The notes beneath the pieces were generated by a model. The model did not search any database, had not been told where the DNA came from, and saw only the letters and a list, made by a program, of their open reading frames with translations. Both the position numbers and the translations under genes were made by a program. Positions 53,898 through 64,000 of a stretch of DNA of 64,000 nt are shown here, piece after piece (the stretch's first letter is position 1; every line of letters begins with the position of its first letter). Source of the DNA: Aminobacter aminovorans (GTDB taxonomy: Bacteria; Pseudomonadota; Alphaproteobacteria; Rhizobiales; Rhizobiaceae); contig NZ_UFSM01000001.1 in the NCBI RefSeq assembly GCF_900445235.1, positions 2,433,501 to 2,497,500 on the forward strand, written 5' to 3'.

Positions 53898-55013
53898 CTA
53901 ACCTCCAATCCGATCCAGCGAGACCTTCATCGCGGCCCACAGCTCCTCCACCGGCTCGCAACCGACCGACAGCCTAACGAAGCCGGGCGTGACCGCGTCG
54001 CCGCGGCGGAGCCGGCGTTCGGCAACTGTGTGCACGCCGCCGAATGAGGTGGCAGAATGCATAAGTTCGCAGCCATTGATGAAGTTTTCCGCCCGTTCCT
54101 CGGAGCCGAGGTCGAAGCTGATCAGGAAGCCGAAGCGGTCCATCTGGACGCGGGCGAGATTGTGCGACGGGTCGCCTTCAAGGCCGGGATAGCGCAGGCC
54201 GCTGATTGCAGGATGGGCTTTCAGGCGCGGAGCGATGATTTCCGCCGACGAACACATGCGGTCGAAGCGCAGTTCCAGCGTTTCCAGACCGCGATGCACC
54301 AGCCACGCCTCGAATGGACCGGGGATGCCGCCGGCATTTTGCCGCCATTCCGTGACGGCGGCGATGATGTCAGGGTTGCGGCTTGCGACATGGCCGAACA
54401 GCACGTCGGAATGGCCGTTGGGCGCCTTGGTGTCGGCGGCGACGACGATGTCGGCGCCGAGGTCGAGCGGGCGCTGGCCGAAGGGCGTCATCGTCGTGTT
54501 GTCGACGATGAGCAGTCCGCCGGCCTTGTGCACGGCTTCCGCTACCGCTGCGATGTCGCAGATGTCGAGCGTCGGGTTGGACGGGCTTTCGACGAAGACG
54601 AGGCGATAGCTCTGGAAGCCGCCATCGAGGAAACTTGCCGTCGGCCGCACGTCGGTCTTGACGCCGAAGGCGCCGAGGAAGCGATCGGCAAGGATGCGCG
54701 TCGTATGATAGCCGTCCGAGGCCACGAGGATGCGGTCGCCGGTCTTGAGCAGGGCGAAGAAGGCGGACGAAATGGCGCCCATGCCTGAGGGAAATGCCAC
54801 GCAAGGTGCGCCTTCGAGGTGGCCGAGCATGTCTTCGGTGGCCGTCCAGTTGGCGTTGCTGAAGCGGCCATACTGGTTGAAGCCCGTGGCGTCGCCAGGT
54901 GCGTGATAGATCGAGGCCATGGTCAGCGGCACCGGGATCGGGTCGCCGACGCCAAGCTTGGAGCGGCGCAGATGGGCGAGGGTGGCGGCGCGGGCCTTCA
55001 TGGTCTCGGACAT
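53898..55013 (-). CDS. Cys/Met metabolism PLP-dependent lyase
   Basis: A 371-residue fold-type I enzyme of the cystathionine gamma-synthase/lyase group. It has PSGMGAISSAFFALL, FVESPSNPTLDICDI, LIVDNTTMTPFGQRP (ring Asp) and the Schiff-base Lys in VVAADTKAPNGHSD. The motif around the Lys differs from the usual TKYxxGHSD by Ala-Pro-Asn, so specificity may differ. The C-terminal SFGGVHTVAERRLRRG is also family-typical. Confidence 0.83.
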   Translation of the reverse strand: MSETMKARAATLAHLRRSKLGVGDPIPVPLTMASIYHAPGDATGFNQYGRFSNANWTATEDMLGHLEGAPCVAFPSGMGAISSAFFALLKTGDRILVASDGYHTTRILADRFLGAFGVKTDVRPTASFLDGGFQSYRLVFVESPSNPTLDICDIAAVAEAVHKAGGLLIVDNTTMTPFGQRPLDLGADIVVAADTKAPNGHSDVLFGHVASRNPDIIAAVTEWRQNAGGIPGPFEAWLVHRGLETLELRFDRMCSSAEIIAPRLKAHPAISGLRYPGLEGDPSHNLARVQMDRFGFLISFDLGSEERAENFINGCELMHSATSFGGVHTVAERRLRRGDAVTPGFVRLSVGCEPVEELWAAMKVSLDRIGG

Positions 55014-55206
55014 GATCTCAGGTCTCTCCCTGGCAATGCAGACGACACCTCAACGCTAGGGGCTAGGTCCTTGCGCGGCAAGACGGAAACCGGGCCAGGG
55101 CGTTGGGCCACGTAAGACTTCGTTAGCCTTAAGGGATCATAAAAATCGGGAAGCCGCGAAAGGGTCCGAAAGGGCGCTGGCGACGGCCAAGTGTACCCAG
55201 TTCCCG

Positions 55207-55236
55207 TTGACGCCCATATCACCCCATGTTATCCCA
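55207..55236 (+). promoter_or_regulatory. dcw promoter with MraZ boxes
   Basis: TTGACG (55207-55212) and TATCCC (55230-55235) are 17 bp apart. Overlapping them on the minus strand are three TGGGN units with exactly 10-bp period: TGGGA 55236-55232, TGGGG 55226-55222, TGGGC 55216-55212, the arrangement recognised by MraZ. This predicts autorepression of the cluster. The rest of 55014-55418 shows no gene. Confidence 0.65.
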
Positions 55237-55418
55237 AATCGGTAACCATGATTTCGTTCCAGTAAAGGGTAAGGCGTTCGCCGATCCGGCAGCAGCGGCG
55301 GCTGCAGGTCGGAGCGCACTGGCCCTGCGACGGAGGCATTTTGGGATTGATCCGGGCCATCGGGGTTCGGACGGCATGACTAAGGGGGGCACGGCCACGG
55401 AAGTGGCCGGATCAGTCG

Positions 55419-55877
55419 ATGGATCGATTTCTGTCAAATGCGGTGAACAGGATCGATGCGAAGGGGCGGGTCTCCGTTCCGGCGCATTTCCGTGCCGTAT
55501 TGCAGAAGCGCGGCTATGCCGAGCTCTATGCGCTGAGGGCACTCGACGTGCCGGCGCTGGATGTCGGCGGGCTCGATCTGCTCGACCGATACGAGCAGCG
55601 CATTGCCCAAGAAGATCCGTTCCTGCAGACGGCGGACGACATGTCCTTTTTCATTCATGGCGACAGCACCTTCCTGAAGCTCGACCAGGATGGGCGCATT
55701 TCCGTTTCGGATTTCCTGCGCGAGCATACGGGGATCACGACCGACGTGGCCTTTGTCGGGCGCGGACAGTTTTTTCAGATGTGGGAGCCGGAGCGGCTGC
55801 GCAGCCATGGCGCGGACGTGCGTGCCCGGCTGCTGAAGCTTCGGCAGGGGACGAAGCCTGGGGAGCGACCGGAATGA
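55419..55877 (+). CDS. mraZ: Transcriptional regulator MraZ
   Basis: A 152-residue protein with two MraZ/AbrB-like half repeats: [19 protein letters not shown] (about 11-29) and [19 protein letters not shown] (about 88-106). MraZ binds TGGGN repeats upstream of its own operon; such repeats are present here at 55212-55236. It is first in the division and cell wall cluster and its stop overlaps rsmH. Confidence 0.95.
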   Translation: MDRFLSNAVNRIDAKGRVSVPAHFRAVLQKRGYAELYALRALDVPALDVGGLDLLDRYEQRIAQEDPFLQTADDMSFFIHGDSTFLKLDQDGRISVSDFLREHTGITTDVAFVGRGQFFQMWEPERLRSHGADVRARLLKLRQGTKPGERPE

Positions 55878-56890
55878 CGGCTGGCCACGGCGATGACCAT
55901 CTTGCTGTCGGCGGACCGGCCCGCCACATTCCGGTCCTCCTCGCCGAAGTTCTGAAGGCGCTTCATCCGCAGCCGGGCGACGTGGTCGTCGACGGTACCT
56001 TCGGGGCAGGCGGCTATACCAAGGCCATTCTCGCGGCCGGCGCTTCGGTTGTGGCAATCGACCGCGATCCAGACGCCATTGCTGCCGGGCGCGAGCTCGA
56101 AGTGCAGTCGAACGGCAAGCTCCGCCTCGTCCAGGCGCCGTTCTCCAGCCTCGACGAGCATGTCGAACTTGTCGACGGTGTCGTGCTCGACATCGGCGTG
56201 TCCTCGATGCAGCTCGACCAAGCGCAGCGCGGCTTTTCCTTCCGCGCCGATGGTCCGCTCGACATGCGCATGGCCCAGGCTGGCGCCAGTGCCGCCGATG
56301 TGGTCAATCGCTTCAAGGCTGGCGATCTCGCCCGTATCTTTGGCTTCCTTGGCGAAGAGCGGCATGCCGGGCGTATCGCCCGCATGATCGAAAGCCGCCG
56401 CGAGCGCCGCCCGTTCGAGCGCACGCTCGACCTGGCCGACGCCATTGAGACGCATATCGGGCGGGCGCCGAAAGACAAGATCCATCCGGCGACACGCGTG
56501 TTCCAGGCGCTGCGCATCTATGTCAACGACGAGCTTGGCGAACTGGCACGCGCGCTGTTTGCCGCTGAGCGCGCGCTCAAGCCGAGCGGGCGGCTGGTCG
56601 TCGTCACGTTCCACTCGCTCGAAGACCGCATCGTCAAGCGCTTCATCACCGACCGCTCGTCGAGCCCGTCGCGCTCGCGCTACATGCCGGAACTCGAGAC
56701 CATCGCCACGACCTTCGACAAGGCCGGCGGCGCTGTCGGGCCGAGCGATGCCGAGACGGCAATCAATCCGCGTTCGCGTTCGGCCAAGCTCAGGGCAGCC
56801 ATTCGCACCACGGCTGCGCCACGCGCGGAAGACTTTTCCATTTTCGGGCTTCCGAAGCTTCCCGACGTCAGCCAGTCGGGAGAAAGGTGA
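55874..56890 (+). CDS. rsmH: 16S rRNA (cytosine1402-N4)-methyltransferase
   Basis: A 338-residue MraW/RsmH. It shows [26 protein letters not shown] (SAM motif, about 38-53), [20 protein letters not shown] and [13 protein letters not shown]. It methylates C1402 of 16S rRNA in the P site. ATG 55874 overlaps the mraZ stop (ATGA); the longer open frame starting at 55226 is a shadow of mraZ. Confidence 0.96.
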   Translation: MTAGHGDDHLAVGGPARHIPVLLAEVLKALHPQPGDVVVDGTFGAGGYTKAILAAGASVVAIDRDPDAIAAGRELEVQSNGKLRLVQAPFSSLDEHVELVDGVVLDIGVSSMQLDQAQRGFSFRADGPLDMRMAQAGASAADVVNRFKAGDLARIFGFLGEERHAGRIARMIESRRERRPFERTLDLADAIETHIGRAPKDKIHPATRVFQALRIYVNDELGELARALFAAERALKPSGRLVVVTFHSLEDRIVKRFITDRSSSPSRSRYMPELETIATTFDKAGGAVGPSDAETAINPRSRSAKLRAAIRTTAAPRAEDFSIFGLPKLPDVSQSGER

Positions 56891-56893
56891 ACC

Positions 56894-57268
56894 ATGTTCC
56901 GCACCAGTGACATCGTGCTGATCGCCGTCATGGTTGGCGCCGCGGCGTTCACCTACAAAACCAAGGACGAGGCCGAGAACCAGCTCAAGGCGGTCAACAA
57001 GATCGAGGCACAAATCCGCTTCGAGGAAGACACGATAGACCTCTTGAAGGCCGACTGGAGCCTGCTCACCCAGCCCTCGCGCCTGCAGAAGCTGTCGCAG
57101 GTCTACGAGACGGAGCTCAAGCTCCAGCCGGTGGATGCACGCCAGATCGTTGGCCTCAACGACCTGCCGGTGCGTCAGCTGACCATCGAAGACATCACGG
57201 CGGAGCGTTTCGGCGGCGTTGCCGAAGCAGCGCCCGACCAGACCTTGACCGGAGGGATTGCCCGATGA
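56894..57268 (+). CDS. ftsL: Cell division protein FtsL
   Basis: A 124-residue bitopic protein. A short cytoplasmic start is followed by one span (DIVLIAVMVGAAAFTYKTK) and a periplasmic coiled coil (EAENQLKAVNKIEAQIRFEE). Size and place between rsmH and ftsI define it as FtsL, partner of FtsB/FtsQ in activating FtsWI. It overlaps ftsI by ATGA. Confidence 0.9.
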   Translation: MFRTSDIVLIAVMVGAAAFTYKTKDEAENQLKAVNKIEAQIRFEEDTIDLLKADWSLLTQPSRLQKLSQVYETELKLQPVDARQIVGLNDLPVRQLTIEDITAERFGGVAEAAPDQTLTGGIAR

Positions 57269-58983
57269 TCGGCGTGCTTGGCAGGAAGCGCGGCAACGGC
57301 GAAGGCAAGGCCTCGATCGTCGTCGACAGCGCGCGCAAGGCGACCGGTGGACGCACGCGCAACCGCGTCGTCATGACCATGGCGGTGTTCTTCGGCATCT
57401 ATGCGACGATCGCCGGACGCCTTGTCTATCTCGGCATGCAGGACCCCGAGACGTCGACGGGTCCGGAATCGCGCGTCACCGCATCGCGTCCCGACATCGT
57501 CGACCGCAACGGCGAAGTGCTTGCCACCGACATCAAGACGGCGTCGCTGTTCGCCGAGCCGCGCCGCATCGTCGACGCCGACGAGGCGATCGAGAAGCTT
57601 TCGACGGTGCTGCCTGACCTCGAGGTCGAGCAGACCTATCTCAAGCTCAAGAGCGGCACCGGCTTTGTCTGGCTCAAGCGCCAGCTGACGCCCAAGCAGC
57701 AGGCCGAGATCATGCAGCTCGGCATTCCGGGCATCGGCTTCCGCACCGAAAAGCGCCGCTTCTATCCTGGCGGCGAGACGGCCTCGCATATCATCGGCCT
57801 GACCAATATCGACAACAAGGGCATATCGGGCCTCGAGAAGTACATCGACGACCAGGGGCTCGCTGATCTCCAGGCATCCGGCCTCGCGATCGCCAAGGAC
57901 CTCAAGCCGGTCAAACTTTCCATCGACCTGCGCGTCCAGCACATCGTTCGCGACGAACTCGTCACCGCGCTGGAGAAGTACAAGGCAGTTGCCGCCGGGG
58001 CCGTCGTGCTCGACGTCAGGACCGGCGAGGTTCTGGCCATGGGTTCGGTGCCCGATTTCGACCCCAACAATCCATACAACGCCCAGGACAAGGATCGGCT
58101 GAACCGCATGTCGGCCGGCCTGTTCGAGATGGGCTCGACGATCAAGAGCTTTACCACCGCCATGGCGCTGGATTCGGGCAAGGTGACGCTCGACAGCACC
58201 TTCGATGCGCGGCGGCCGATCACTATCGGGCGCCAGACCATCCGCGATTTCCACGGCAAGGGCAGGGTGCTGACCGTGCCCGAGGTGTTCATCTACTCAT
58301 CGAACATCGGCTCGGCACGCGAAGCCGATGTTGTCGGCATCGAAGGCCATCGCGAGTTCCTGAAGCGCCTGGGGCTTCTCGATCGCATGAAGACGGAGCT
58401 GCCCGAGGTTGCCCGCCCGACCGAGCCCAAGGTCTGGAAGAAAGTGCACTCGATCACGATCTCCTTCGGCCACGGCATGTCGACGACGCCGCTGCAAACG
58501 GCCGTGGGCGCCGCCGCCTTGATGAACGGCGGCAAGCTTATCGAGCCGACTTTCCTGATGCGCACAGAGGCGGAAGCCGAGGCAGCCTCGACGCAGGTCA
58601 TCAATCCGAAGACCAGCGAAGACATGCGGTATCTCTACAAGCTCAATGCCACCAAGGGCTCGGGCGGTTCGGGCTCGCGCGCGCAGGTCGAAGGCTATCG
58701 CGTCGGCGGCAAGACCGGCACCGCCGAGAAGGTCATCAACGGTCGCTATTCGTCCGACGTACGCTTCAATGCATTCCTCGCGGCCTTTCCGATGGACAAT
58801 CCACAATATGTGGTGTTGACCATCGTCGATGAACCCAAGCCGGAAAAGCCGGGCATGTCGGCGACCGCAGGCCTCAATGCCGCGCCAATGGTGGCTAACA
58901 TTATCCGGCGCTCGGCGCCTCTGCTTGGCGTGAAGCCAGAATTCGGCCAAGAAGGTGGGGCAACGGTGGCTTCCTACCCTTGA
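57265..58983 (+). CDS. ftsI: Septal peptidoglycan transpeptidase FtsI (PBP3)
   Basis: A 572-residue class B penicillin-binding protein. One N-terminal span ([20 protein letters not shown]) anchors it. The PBP dimerisation domain follows, and the transpeptidase has motifs STIK (about 293-296), SSN in YSSNIG and KTG in GGKTGTAEK. It crosslinks septal peptidoglycan with FtsW. An N-terminal cytoplasmic tail of about 35 residues precedes the span. Confidence 0.96.
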   Translation: MIGVLGRKRGNGEGKASIVVDSARKATGGRTRNRVVMTMAVFFGIYATIAGRLVYLGMQDPETSTGPESRVTASRPDIVDRNGEVLATDIKTASLFAEPRRIVDADEAIEKLSTVLPDLEVEQTYLKLKSGTGFVWLKRQLTPKQQAEIMQLGIPGIGFRTEKRRFYPGGETASHIIGLTNIDNKGISGLEKYIDDQGLADLQASGLAIAKDLKPVKLSIDLRVQHIVRDELVTALEKYKAVAAGAVVLDVRTGEVLAMGSVPDFDPNNPYNAQDKDRLNRMSAGLFEMGSTIKSFTTAMALDSGKVTLDSTFDARRPITIGRQTIRDFHGKGRVLTVPEVFIYSSNIGSAREADVVGIEGHREFLKRLGLLDRMKTELPEVARPTEPKVWKKVHSITISFGHGMSTTPLQTAVGAAALMNGGKLIEPTFLMRTEAEAEAASTQVINPKTSEDMRYLYKLNATKGSGGSGSRAQVEGYRVGGKTGTAEKVINGRYSSDVRFNAFLAAFPMDNPQYVVLTIVDEPKPEKPGMSATAGLNAAPMVANIIRRSAPLLGVKPEFGQEGGATVASYP

Positions 58984-59033
58984 TTCTGGGGCGCGCAGCA
59001 GCGCCCCGATTGTTTAGTGACGAACGGAACTCG

Positions 59034-60488
59034 ATGAAAATAGAAGACCTTGCTGGTATCCTGCCCGTCGACGGAGTTCTGCCCAGAGATGTCGAGGTGA
59101 GCGGGGTTTCGTCGGATTCGCGGCAGGTGACGCCGGGGATCCTTTTCTTTGCCGTTTCCGGCAGCAAGGCGGACGGCGCCACCTATGCCGGCGATGCGGC
59201 CAGGCGCGGCGCTGTGGCAGTGGTTGCGGCCAAGGGCGCCGACCTCTTCTCCGCCGGCTTGCCTGTCATCGCAGTGGACGATCCGCGCCGGGCATTGGCG
59301 CTCGCCGCTGCCAGTTTCTACGGCAGCCAGCCAGAAACAATGGTTGCCGTTACCGGCACCAGCGGCAAGACGTCTGTTGCCGCCTTCACCCGCCAGATCT
59401 GGAAGCATGCCGGTTTTGCCGCCGCCAGCATCGGCACGACAGGTGTCGTTGCGCCCGGACGCGTCGAGTACGGGCAGTTGACAACGCCCGATCCTGTCGC
59501 GCTGCACAAACTGCTCGCCGAACTCGCCACCTCAGGCGTGACCCATGCCTCGATGGAGGCGTCCAGCCACGGTCTCGACCAGCGCCGTCTCGACGGAGTG
59601 CGCCTTGGCGCCGCCGGCTTCACCAATCTCGGCCGCGACCACATGGATTACCATCCGACGGTCGAGGACTATCATCGCGCCAAGCTGCGCCTGTTCGACA
59701 CGCTGCTGCCCAAGGGCGCGCCGGCTATCGTCTTTGCCGACGATCCCTGGTCCGAGCCGACAATCGCTGCGGCACGCGCCGCCGGCCTCGACGTTTTGAC
59801 CGTCGGCCGCAACGGCCAGTTCCTGGCCCTCAAGCGGGTCGAGCACGAACGCCACCGTCAGCGCGCCGAAATCGAATGCGGCGGCACTATCTACGAAATC
59901 GACCTGCCGCTGGCCGGCGACTTCCAGGTGTCCAACTCGCTCGTTGCCGCAGGCCTGGCGATCGCCACCGGCACCGACGTCGCCAAGGCACTGGCTGCGC
60001 TCGAACATCTCGAGGGCGCGCCGGGCCGTCTCGACCTCGTCGGCACCACGGCGCAAGGTGCGCCGATCTATGTCGACTACGCTCACAAGCCCGATGCGCT
60101 CGAAAACGTGCTGGCGGCGGTGCGGCCGTTCACCACCGGCCGCGTCATCGTCGTGTTCGGCTGCGGCGGCGATCGCGACCGCGGCAAGCGCCCGATCATG
60201 GGCGAGATCGCAACGCGGCTCGCCGACGTCACCATCGTTACCGACGACAATCCGCGTTCTGAGGTGCCTGCCGCCATTCGCGCGGCGATCATGGCGGCAG
60301 CACCTGGTGCCATTGAGATCGCCGACCGCCGCCAGGCGATCCACGAAGCCGTCGGCATGCTGCATGCCGGCGACACGCTGATCGTTGCCGGCAAGGGCCA
60401 CGAGGAAGGCCAGACGATCGGCGCCGAAACGCTGCATTTCTCCGATCACGAAGAAGTCCGCAACGCGCTTGCCGGAGTTGCGGCATGA
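59034..60488 (+). CDS. murE: UDP-MurNAc-tripeptide synthetase (meso-DAP adding)
   Basis: A 484-residue Mur ligase. ATP loop [14 protein letters not shown] (about 103-116), EASSHGLDQ and the meso-DAP specificity motif DNPRSE (about 403) are present, as expected for a Gram-negative wall. ATG 59034 fits the family start [10 protein letters not shown]; a TTG reading from 58980 overlaps the ftsI stop. It adds meso-diaminopimelate to UDP-MurNAc-Ala-Glu. Confidence 0.96.
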   Translation: MKIEDLAGILPVDGVLPRDVEVSGVSSDSRQVTPGILFFAVSGSKADGATYAGDAARRGAVAVVAAKGADLFSAGLPVIAVDDPRRALALAAASFYGSQPETMVAVTGTSGKTSVAAFTRQIWKHAGFAAASIGTTGVVAPGRVEYGQLTTPDPVALHKLLAELATSGVTHASMEASSHGLDQRRLDGVRLGAAGFTNLGRDHMDYHPTVEDYHRAKLRLFDTLLPKGAPAIVFADDPWSEPTIAAARAAGLDVLTVGRNGQFLALKRVEHERHRQRAEIECGGTIYEIDLPLAGDFQVSNSLVAAGLAIATGTDVAKALAALEHLEGAPGRLDLVGTTAQGAPIYVDYAHKPDALENVLAAVRPFTTGRVIVVFGCGGDRDRGKRPIMGEIATRLADVTIVTDDNPRSEVPAAIRAAIMAAAPGAIEIADRRQAIHEAVGMLHAGDTLIVAGKGHEEGQTIGAETLHFSDHEEVRNALAGVAA

Positions 60489-61918
60489 GCCTGTTGTGGA
60501 CCTCCGACGCGCTCGTTGAGGCGACAGGTGGCCGCCCGCTCGGCCAGATGCCGGAAGGCATCTCGGGAATTTCCATCGACAGCCGCAGCCTGAAGCCGGG
60601 AGAGGCCTTTTTCGCCATCAAGGGCGACGCGATGGACGGCCACGACTTCGCCACCGCTGCCATCAAGGCGGGTGCCGGCCTGCTTGTCGTTGCCGAAGGC
60701 AAGCTGCCCGCCTTGGGCCGGCTGACCGCGCCGATGATCGTCGTGCCAGACGTGCTGGTGGCACTTGAGAAACTCGGCATCGCGGCGCGTGCCCGTTCGC
60801 GGGCACGGATCATCGCGGTGACCGGATCGGTCGGCAAGACCTCGACCAAGGAAGCCCTGCGCCATGCGCTGTCGTCGGTCGGCAAGGTGCATGCGTCGGC
60901 CGCATCCTTCAACAACCACTGGGGCGTGCCGCTGACCTTGGCGCGCATGCCCGAGGATTGCGACTACGCGGTCTTCGAGATCGGCATGAACCACCCAGGC
61001 GAGATCAGCCCGTTGGTCCGTATGGTTCGTCCCCATATCGCCATCGTCACCCTGATCGCTGCTGCCCATCTCGGCTTCTTCCGCAATCTCGACGAGATCG
61101 CCAAGGCCAAGGCCGAGATCTTCGAAGGCGTCGAGCCGGGCGGGGCGGTCCTGCTCAACCGCGACGACGGCCGCTTCAAGCTGCTGGAAAAGTTCGCTCG
61201 CGCCGCCGGCATCGACAATGTCATGAGCTATGGCGAAAACGCCCGCGCCAACTTCCGGCTGTTGAAATGCACGCTGGAAGCCGATCATTCGATGATCGTG
61301 GCGCGTATCGGCGGCCGCGACGTGCCCGCCCGTATCGGCGCGCCCGGACGTCACATCGTCCAGAACGCGCTCGCCGTTCTGGGGGCCGCCCATCTCTGCA
61401 GCGCCGACGTTCCAACGGTTGCCACGGCACTCGCCTCGATGACGGCGGAGAGCGGGCGTGGCCAGCGCCACATCCTGCAACTGCCGAACGGGCCGATCAT
61501 ACTGATCGACGAGAGCTACAACGCCAATCCGGCGTCGATGAAGGCAGCGATCGAGTTGCTCGACGCGACGCCGATCCACGGCGCGGGCCGGCGTATCGCC
61601 GTGCTCGGCGACATGCTGGAGCTCGGCAGCCATTCGGCCAAGCTGCATCAGGCACTTGCCGAACTGATCGGTTCGACCAGGACCGACATAGTACTGATGG
61701 CGGGGCCGGAAATGAAAGCGCTTGCCGATACGCTGCCCGCGGGGTTCAGGGCTGAGTATCGCAGCGGTGTCGAAGAGCTGAAATCCGTGCTGCTGACGAC
61801 ACTGCAGCCCGGCGACGCGGTCATGATCAAGTCGTCGAAAGGCATCGGCTTCAATCGCCTGGTTGAAGCGCTCATCAAGACATTCCCGGCTGAGGCCGGC
61901 AACACAACACCGACCTGA
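60485..61918 (+). CDS. murF: UDP-MurNAc-pentapeptide synthetase
   Basis: A 477-residue Mur ligase overlapping murE by ATGA. It has [16 protein letters not shown] (ATP loop, about 115-130), [11 protein letters not shown] and [16 protein letters not shown], all typical of MurF. It adds D-Ala-D-Ala to the tripeptide precursor in the cytoplasm. Confidence 0.96.
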   Translation: MSLLWTSDALVEATGGRPLGQMPEGISGISIDSRSLKPGEAFFAIKGDAMDGHDFATAAIKAGAGLLVVAEGKLPALGRLTAPMIVVPDVLVALEKLGIAARARSRARIIAVTGSVGKTSTKEALRHALSSVGKVHASAASFNNHWGVPLTLARMPEDCDYAVFEIGMNHPGEISPLVRMVRPHIAIVTLIAAAHLGFFRNLDEIAKAKAEIFEGVEPGGAVLLNRDDGRFKLLEKFARAAGIDNVMSYGENARANFRLLKCTLEADHSMIVARIGGRDVPARIGAPGRHIVQNALAVLGAAHLCSADVPTVATALASMTAESGRGQRHILQLPNGPIILIDESYNANPASMKAAIELLDATPIHGAGRRIAVLGDMLELGSHSAKLHQALAELIGSTRTDIVLMAGPEMKALADTLPAGFRAEYRSGVEELKSVLLTTLQPGDAVMIKSSKGIGFNRLVEALIKTFPAEAGNTTPT

Positions 61919-61942
61919 CGAGGTCTCGGGGGACCGATACGC

Positions 61943-63025
61943 ATGCTAACTTTGCTTGTCGACTTTGCGGACAAGGTGTCGTTCTTCAACGTCTTCCGCT
62001 ACATCACCTTCCGCACCGGCGGCGCGTTGATCACCTCGGCGCTGATCGTCTTCATCTTCGGGCCGGCGATCATCAACGCCCTTCGCCTCAGGCAAGGCAA
62101 GGGCCAGCCGATCCGCGCCGACGGTCCGCAGACGCACTTCAAGAAGGCCGGTACACCGACCATGGGCGGCCTGATGATCCTTTGCGGCATCGTCGGTTCG
62201 ACGCTTTTGTGGGCCAACATTACGTCGGTCTATGTCTGGGTGGTGCTGTTCGTCACGCTCGGCTTTGGCGCCATCGGCTTTTATGACGACTATCTCAAGG
62301 TCACCAAACAGTCGCATCTCGGCCTCTCCGGCAAGGCGCGCCTCGGCATCGAGTTCGTTATCGCCGGCATTGCCGCCTGGGTCATCATGCGCAACGGCCA
62401 GGCGCCTTTCTCGTCGTCGCTGACCTTCCCCTTCATCAAGGATTTCCTGCTCAATCTCGGCTGGTTCTTCATTCCCTTCGCCTGCTTCGTCGTCGTCGGC
62501 GCCGGCAATGCGGTGAACCTGACCGACGGGCTCGACGGCCTTGCCATCGTTCCGATCATGATCGCGGCGGCATCGTTCGGCGTCATCGCCTATCTCTCGG
62601 GTAACGCGGTCTTCGCCGAATACCTGCAGATCCACTTCGTGCCCGGAACCGGCGAACTCGCCGTCATCCTTGGCGCCGTCATCGGCGCCGGCCTCGGCTT
62701 TCTCTGGTTCAACGCGCCGCCCGCCGCCATCTTCATGGGCGACACCGGCTCGCTGGCGCTTGGCGGCCTGATCGGCACAGTTGCAGTTGCCACCAAGCAC
62801 GAGATCGTCATGGCCATCGTCGGCGGCTTGTTCGTGATGGAAGCGCTTTCGGTCATCATCCAGGTCGGCTTCTTCAAGATGACCGGCAAGCGGGTGTTCC
62901 TCATGGCGCCGATCCACCACCATTTCGAAAAACTCGGCTGGACCGAGAGCCAGGTCGTCATCCGCTTCTGGATCATTGCTGTTATCCTGGCGCTGATCGG
63001 TCTTTCCACCCTCAAGCTGCGCTGA
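61943..63025 (+). CDS. mraY: Phospho-MurNAc-pentapeptide translocase MraY
   Basis: A 360-residue polytopic enzyme with ten spans. Catalytic motifs are [17 protein letters not shown] (Asp-Asp), [10 protein letters not shown] (Asp) and the His-rich [13 protein letters not shown] near the C-terminus; TPTMGGL is also diagnostic. It makes lipid I on the cytoplasmic face. It follows murF after 24 bp. Confidence 0.97.
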   Translation: MLTLLVDFADKVSFFNVFRYITFRTGGALITSALIVFIFGPAIINALRLRQGKGQPIRADGPQTHFKKAGTPTMGGLMILCGIVGSTLLWANITSVYVWVVLFVTLGFGAIGFYDDYLKVTKQSHLGLSGKARLGIEFVIAGIAAWVIMRNGQAPFSSSLTFPFIKDFLLNLGWFFIPFACFVVVGAGNAVNLTDGLDGLAIVPIMIAAASFGVIAYLSGNAVFAEYLQIHFVPGTGELAVILGAVIGAGLGFLWFNAPPAAIFMGDTGSLALGGLIGTVAVATKHEIVMAIVGGLFVMEALSVIIQVGFFKMTGKRVFLMAPIHHHFEKLGWTESQVVIRFWIIAVILALIGLSTLKLR

Positions 63026-63032
63026 GGCTCCC

Positions 63033-64000
63033 ATGATCCCCGCGACGTCATTTCAGGGAAAGCGAGTGGCGCTCTTCGGCCTCGGCGGCTCGGGGATCGC
63101 GACTGCGCGTGCGCTCGCGGAAGGCGGGGCGGACGTGCTTGCCTGGGACGACAATCCCGAAAGCGTGGCGAAAGCTGCCGCGGAGGGCATTGCGACCGGC
63201 GACCTGCGCGGCGCCGACTGGGCCGGCATCGCGTCCTTCGTGCTGTCGCCGGGTGTGCCCTTGACGCACCCCAAGCCGCATTGGACGGTCGAACTGGCGC
63301 GTGGCGCCGGCGTCGAGGTCATCGGTGACATCGAGCTGTTCGCGCGCGAGCGCATCGCCACCGCGCGGACATCACCGTTCATCGCCATCACCGGCACCAA
63401 CGGCAAGTCGACGACGACGGCGCTGACCGCCCATATCCTGAATTCGGCGGGCCGCGACACGCAGATGGGCGGCAATATCGGCCGCGCCGTGATGACGCTC
63501 GATGCGCCGCAGCCGGATCGCCACTATGTCGTCGAGTGCTCTTCCTATCAGATCGACCTCGCACCCTCGATCAATCCGACCGCCGGCGTGCTGCTCAACC
63601 TGACGCCCGACCATCTCGACCGTCACGGCACGATGCAGCACTACGCTTCGATCAAGGAGCGCCTGGTTGCCGGCAGCGAAACCGCCATCATCGGGGTGGA
63701 CGACATCTACTGCGCCCAGATCGCCGACAGGCTCGAACGCGTCGGCAAGGAGGTCGTGCGCATTTCGAAGCGTCTTCCTTTGACCGACGGCTACTTCGCC
63801 GACGGCAGCGACCTGATGGAAGCAATCGACGGCCGCTACAGCCGCATCGCCTTCCTCGAAGGCATCGGCTCGCTGCGTGGCCAGCACAACGCCCAGAACG
63901 CGCTCGCGGCTGTTGCTGCCTGCCTCAAGGTCGGGCTCGACCTCGGTGAGATCCAGGCCGGTCTTGAAAGTTTCCCTGGTCTTGCCCACCGCATGGAGCA
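63033..64000 (+). CDS. murD: UDP-MurNAc-L-alanine:D-glutamate ligase (3' end outside window)
   Basis: The first 322 codons of MurD. The Rossmann start [17 protein letters not shown], the ATP loop [18 protein letters not shown] and [11 protein letters not shown] are present. The frame runs off the right edge at HRMEQ, near the start of the C-terminal Mur ligase domain, so roughly 140 residues are missing. It starts seven bases after mraY. Confidence 0.95.
   Translation, partial: MIPATSFQGKRVALFGLGGSGIATARALAEGGADVLAWDDNPESVAKAAAEGIATGDLRGADWAGIASFVLSPGVPLTHPKPHWTVELARGAGVEVIGDIELFARERIATARTSPFIAITGTNGKSTTTALTAHILNSAGRDTQMGGNIGRAVMTLDAPQPDRHYVVECSSYQIDLAPSINPTAGVLLNLTPDHLDRHGTMQHYASIKERLVAGSETAIIGVDDIYCAQIADRLERVGKEVVRISKRLPLTDGYFADGSDLMEAIDGRYSRIAFLEGIGSLRGQHNAQNALAAVAACLKVGLDLGEIQAGLESFPGLAHRME

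Overview
The window is a GC-rich (mid-60s %) alphaproteobacterial chromosome segment. Its gene content points to Rhizobiales, most likely Phyllobacteriaceae such as Mesorhizobium or Aminobacter: RutR with a reductive pyrimidine pathway, DUF2778 and DUF2293 proteins, phosphate-regulated btaAB betaine-lipid genes, a class A rnpB and the mraZ-to-murD division cluster. The genus is inferred from gene content and was not tested.

Layout. 1-1.3 kb: end of a DoxX gene and a membrane protein with an N-terminal ribbon-helix-helix and EF-hands. 1.3-11.4 kb: reductive pyrimidine catabolism, with divergent rutR and its operator, an omega-aminotransferase, a cupin, beta-ureidopropionase, dihydropyrimidinase and an ABC importer; dihydropyrimidine dehydrogenase is not in the window. 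11.5-14.5 kb: envelope glycosylation operon (GT2, lipid A N-terminal-domain protein, ArnT-like transferase). 14.7-24.6 kb: ThDP enzyme with CoA transferase, alpha/beta hydrolase, ABC exporter, cation diffusion facilitator, DUF2778 protein, Tat-exported amidohydrolase. 24.8-33.9 kb: ettA, tam, a KAS III-like enzyme, MOSC protein, fold-IV aminotransferase, Lrp regulator, trmO, an ArsR-methyltransferase fusion and metF. 33.9-41.6 kb: a 28-residue membrane ORF, EamA exporter, ornithine/lysine decarboxylase, epimerase, two muramidases, a serine hydrolase. 41.6-47.4 kb: RNA-repair island. 47.4-53.8 kb: btaAB, lipoprotein, EamA exporter, TerB-DnaJ protein, amidase, lytic transglycosylase, rnpB. 53.9-64 kb: Cys/Met lyase, then mraZ-rsmH-ftsL-ftsI-murE-murF-mraY-murD.

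The most unusual locus is the RNA-repair island. A Ro60/TROVE gene and rtcB are read together on the minus strand, apparently from a sigma-54 promoter, with a divergent CARF-type rtcR activator. Between the two genes lie five tandem structured RNAs, 43188-43933. Each has a terminal helix, a conserved internal loop and a second helix, and both helices covary between copies, which marks them as Ro-binding Y RNAs. On each scaffold sits a circularly permuted tRNA-like domain: the T arm and acceptor 3' strand come first, then a short linker, then the acceptor 5' strand and D arm. Two copies are nearly complete tRNAs with an embedded CCA. One has lost the acceptor stem, one lacks the D arm, and one (43306-43459) appears to be opened at the D loop instead of the anticodon loop. 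tRNA mimicry by bacterial Y RNAs is known; a five-copy array with two different permutation points next to an RNA ligase is what deserves follow-up.

Several regulatory sites could be read directly: a RutR-type palindrome, an 11-bp-period Pho-box array before btaA, 10-bp-period MraZ boxes before mraZ, an inverted repeat before the ArsR-methyltransferase/metF operon, and the sigma-54 promoter of the RNA-repair operon.
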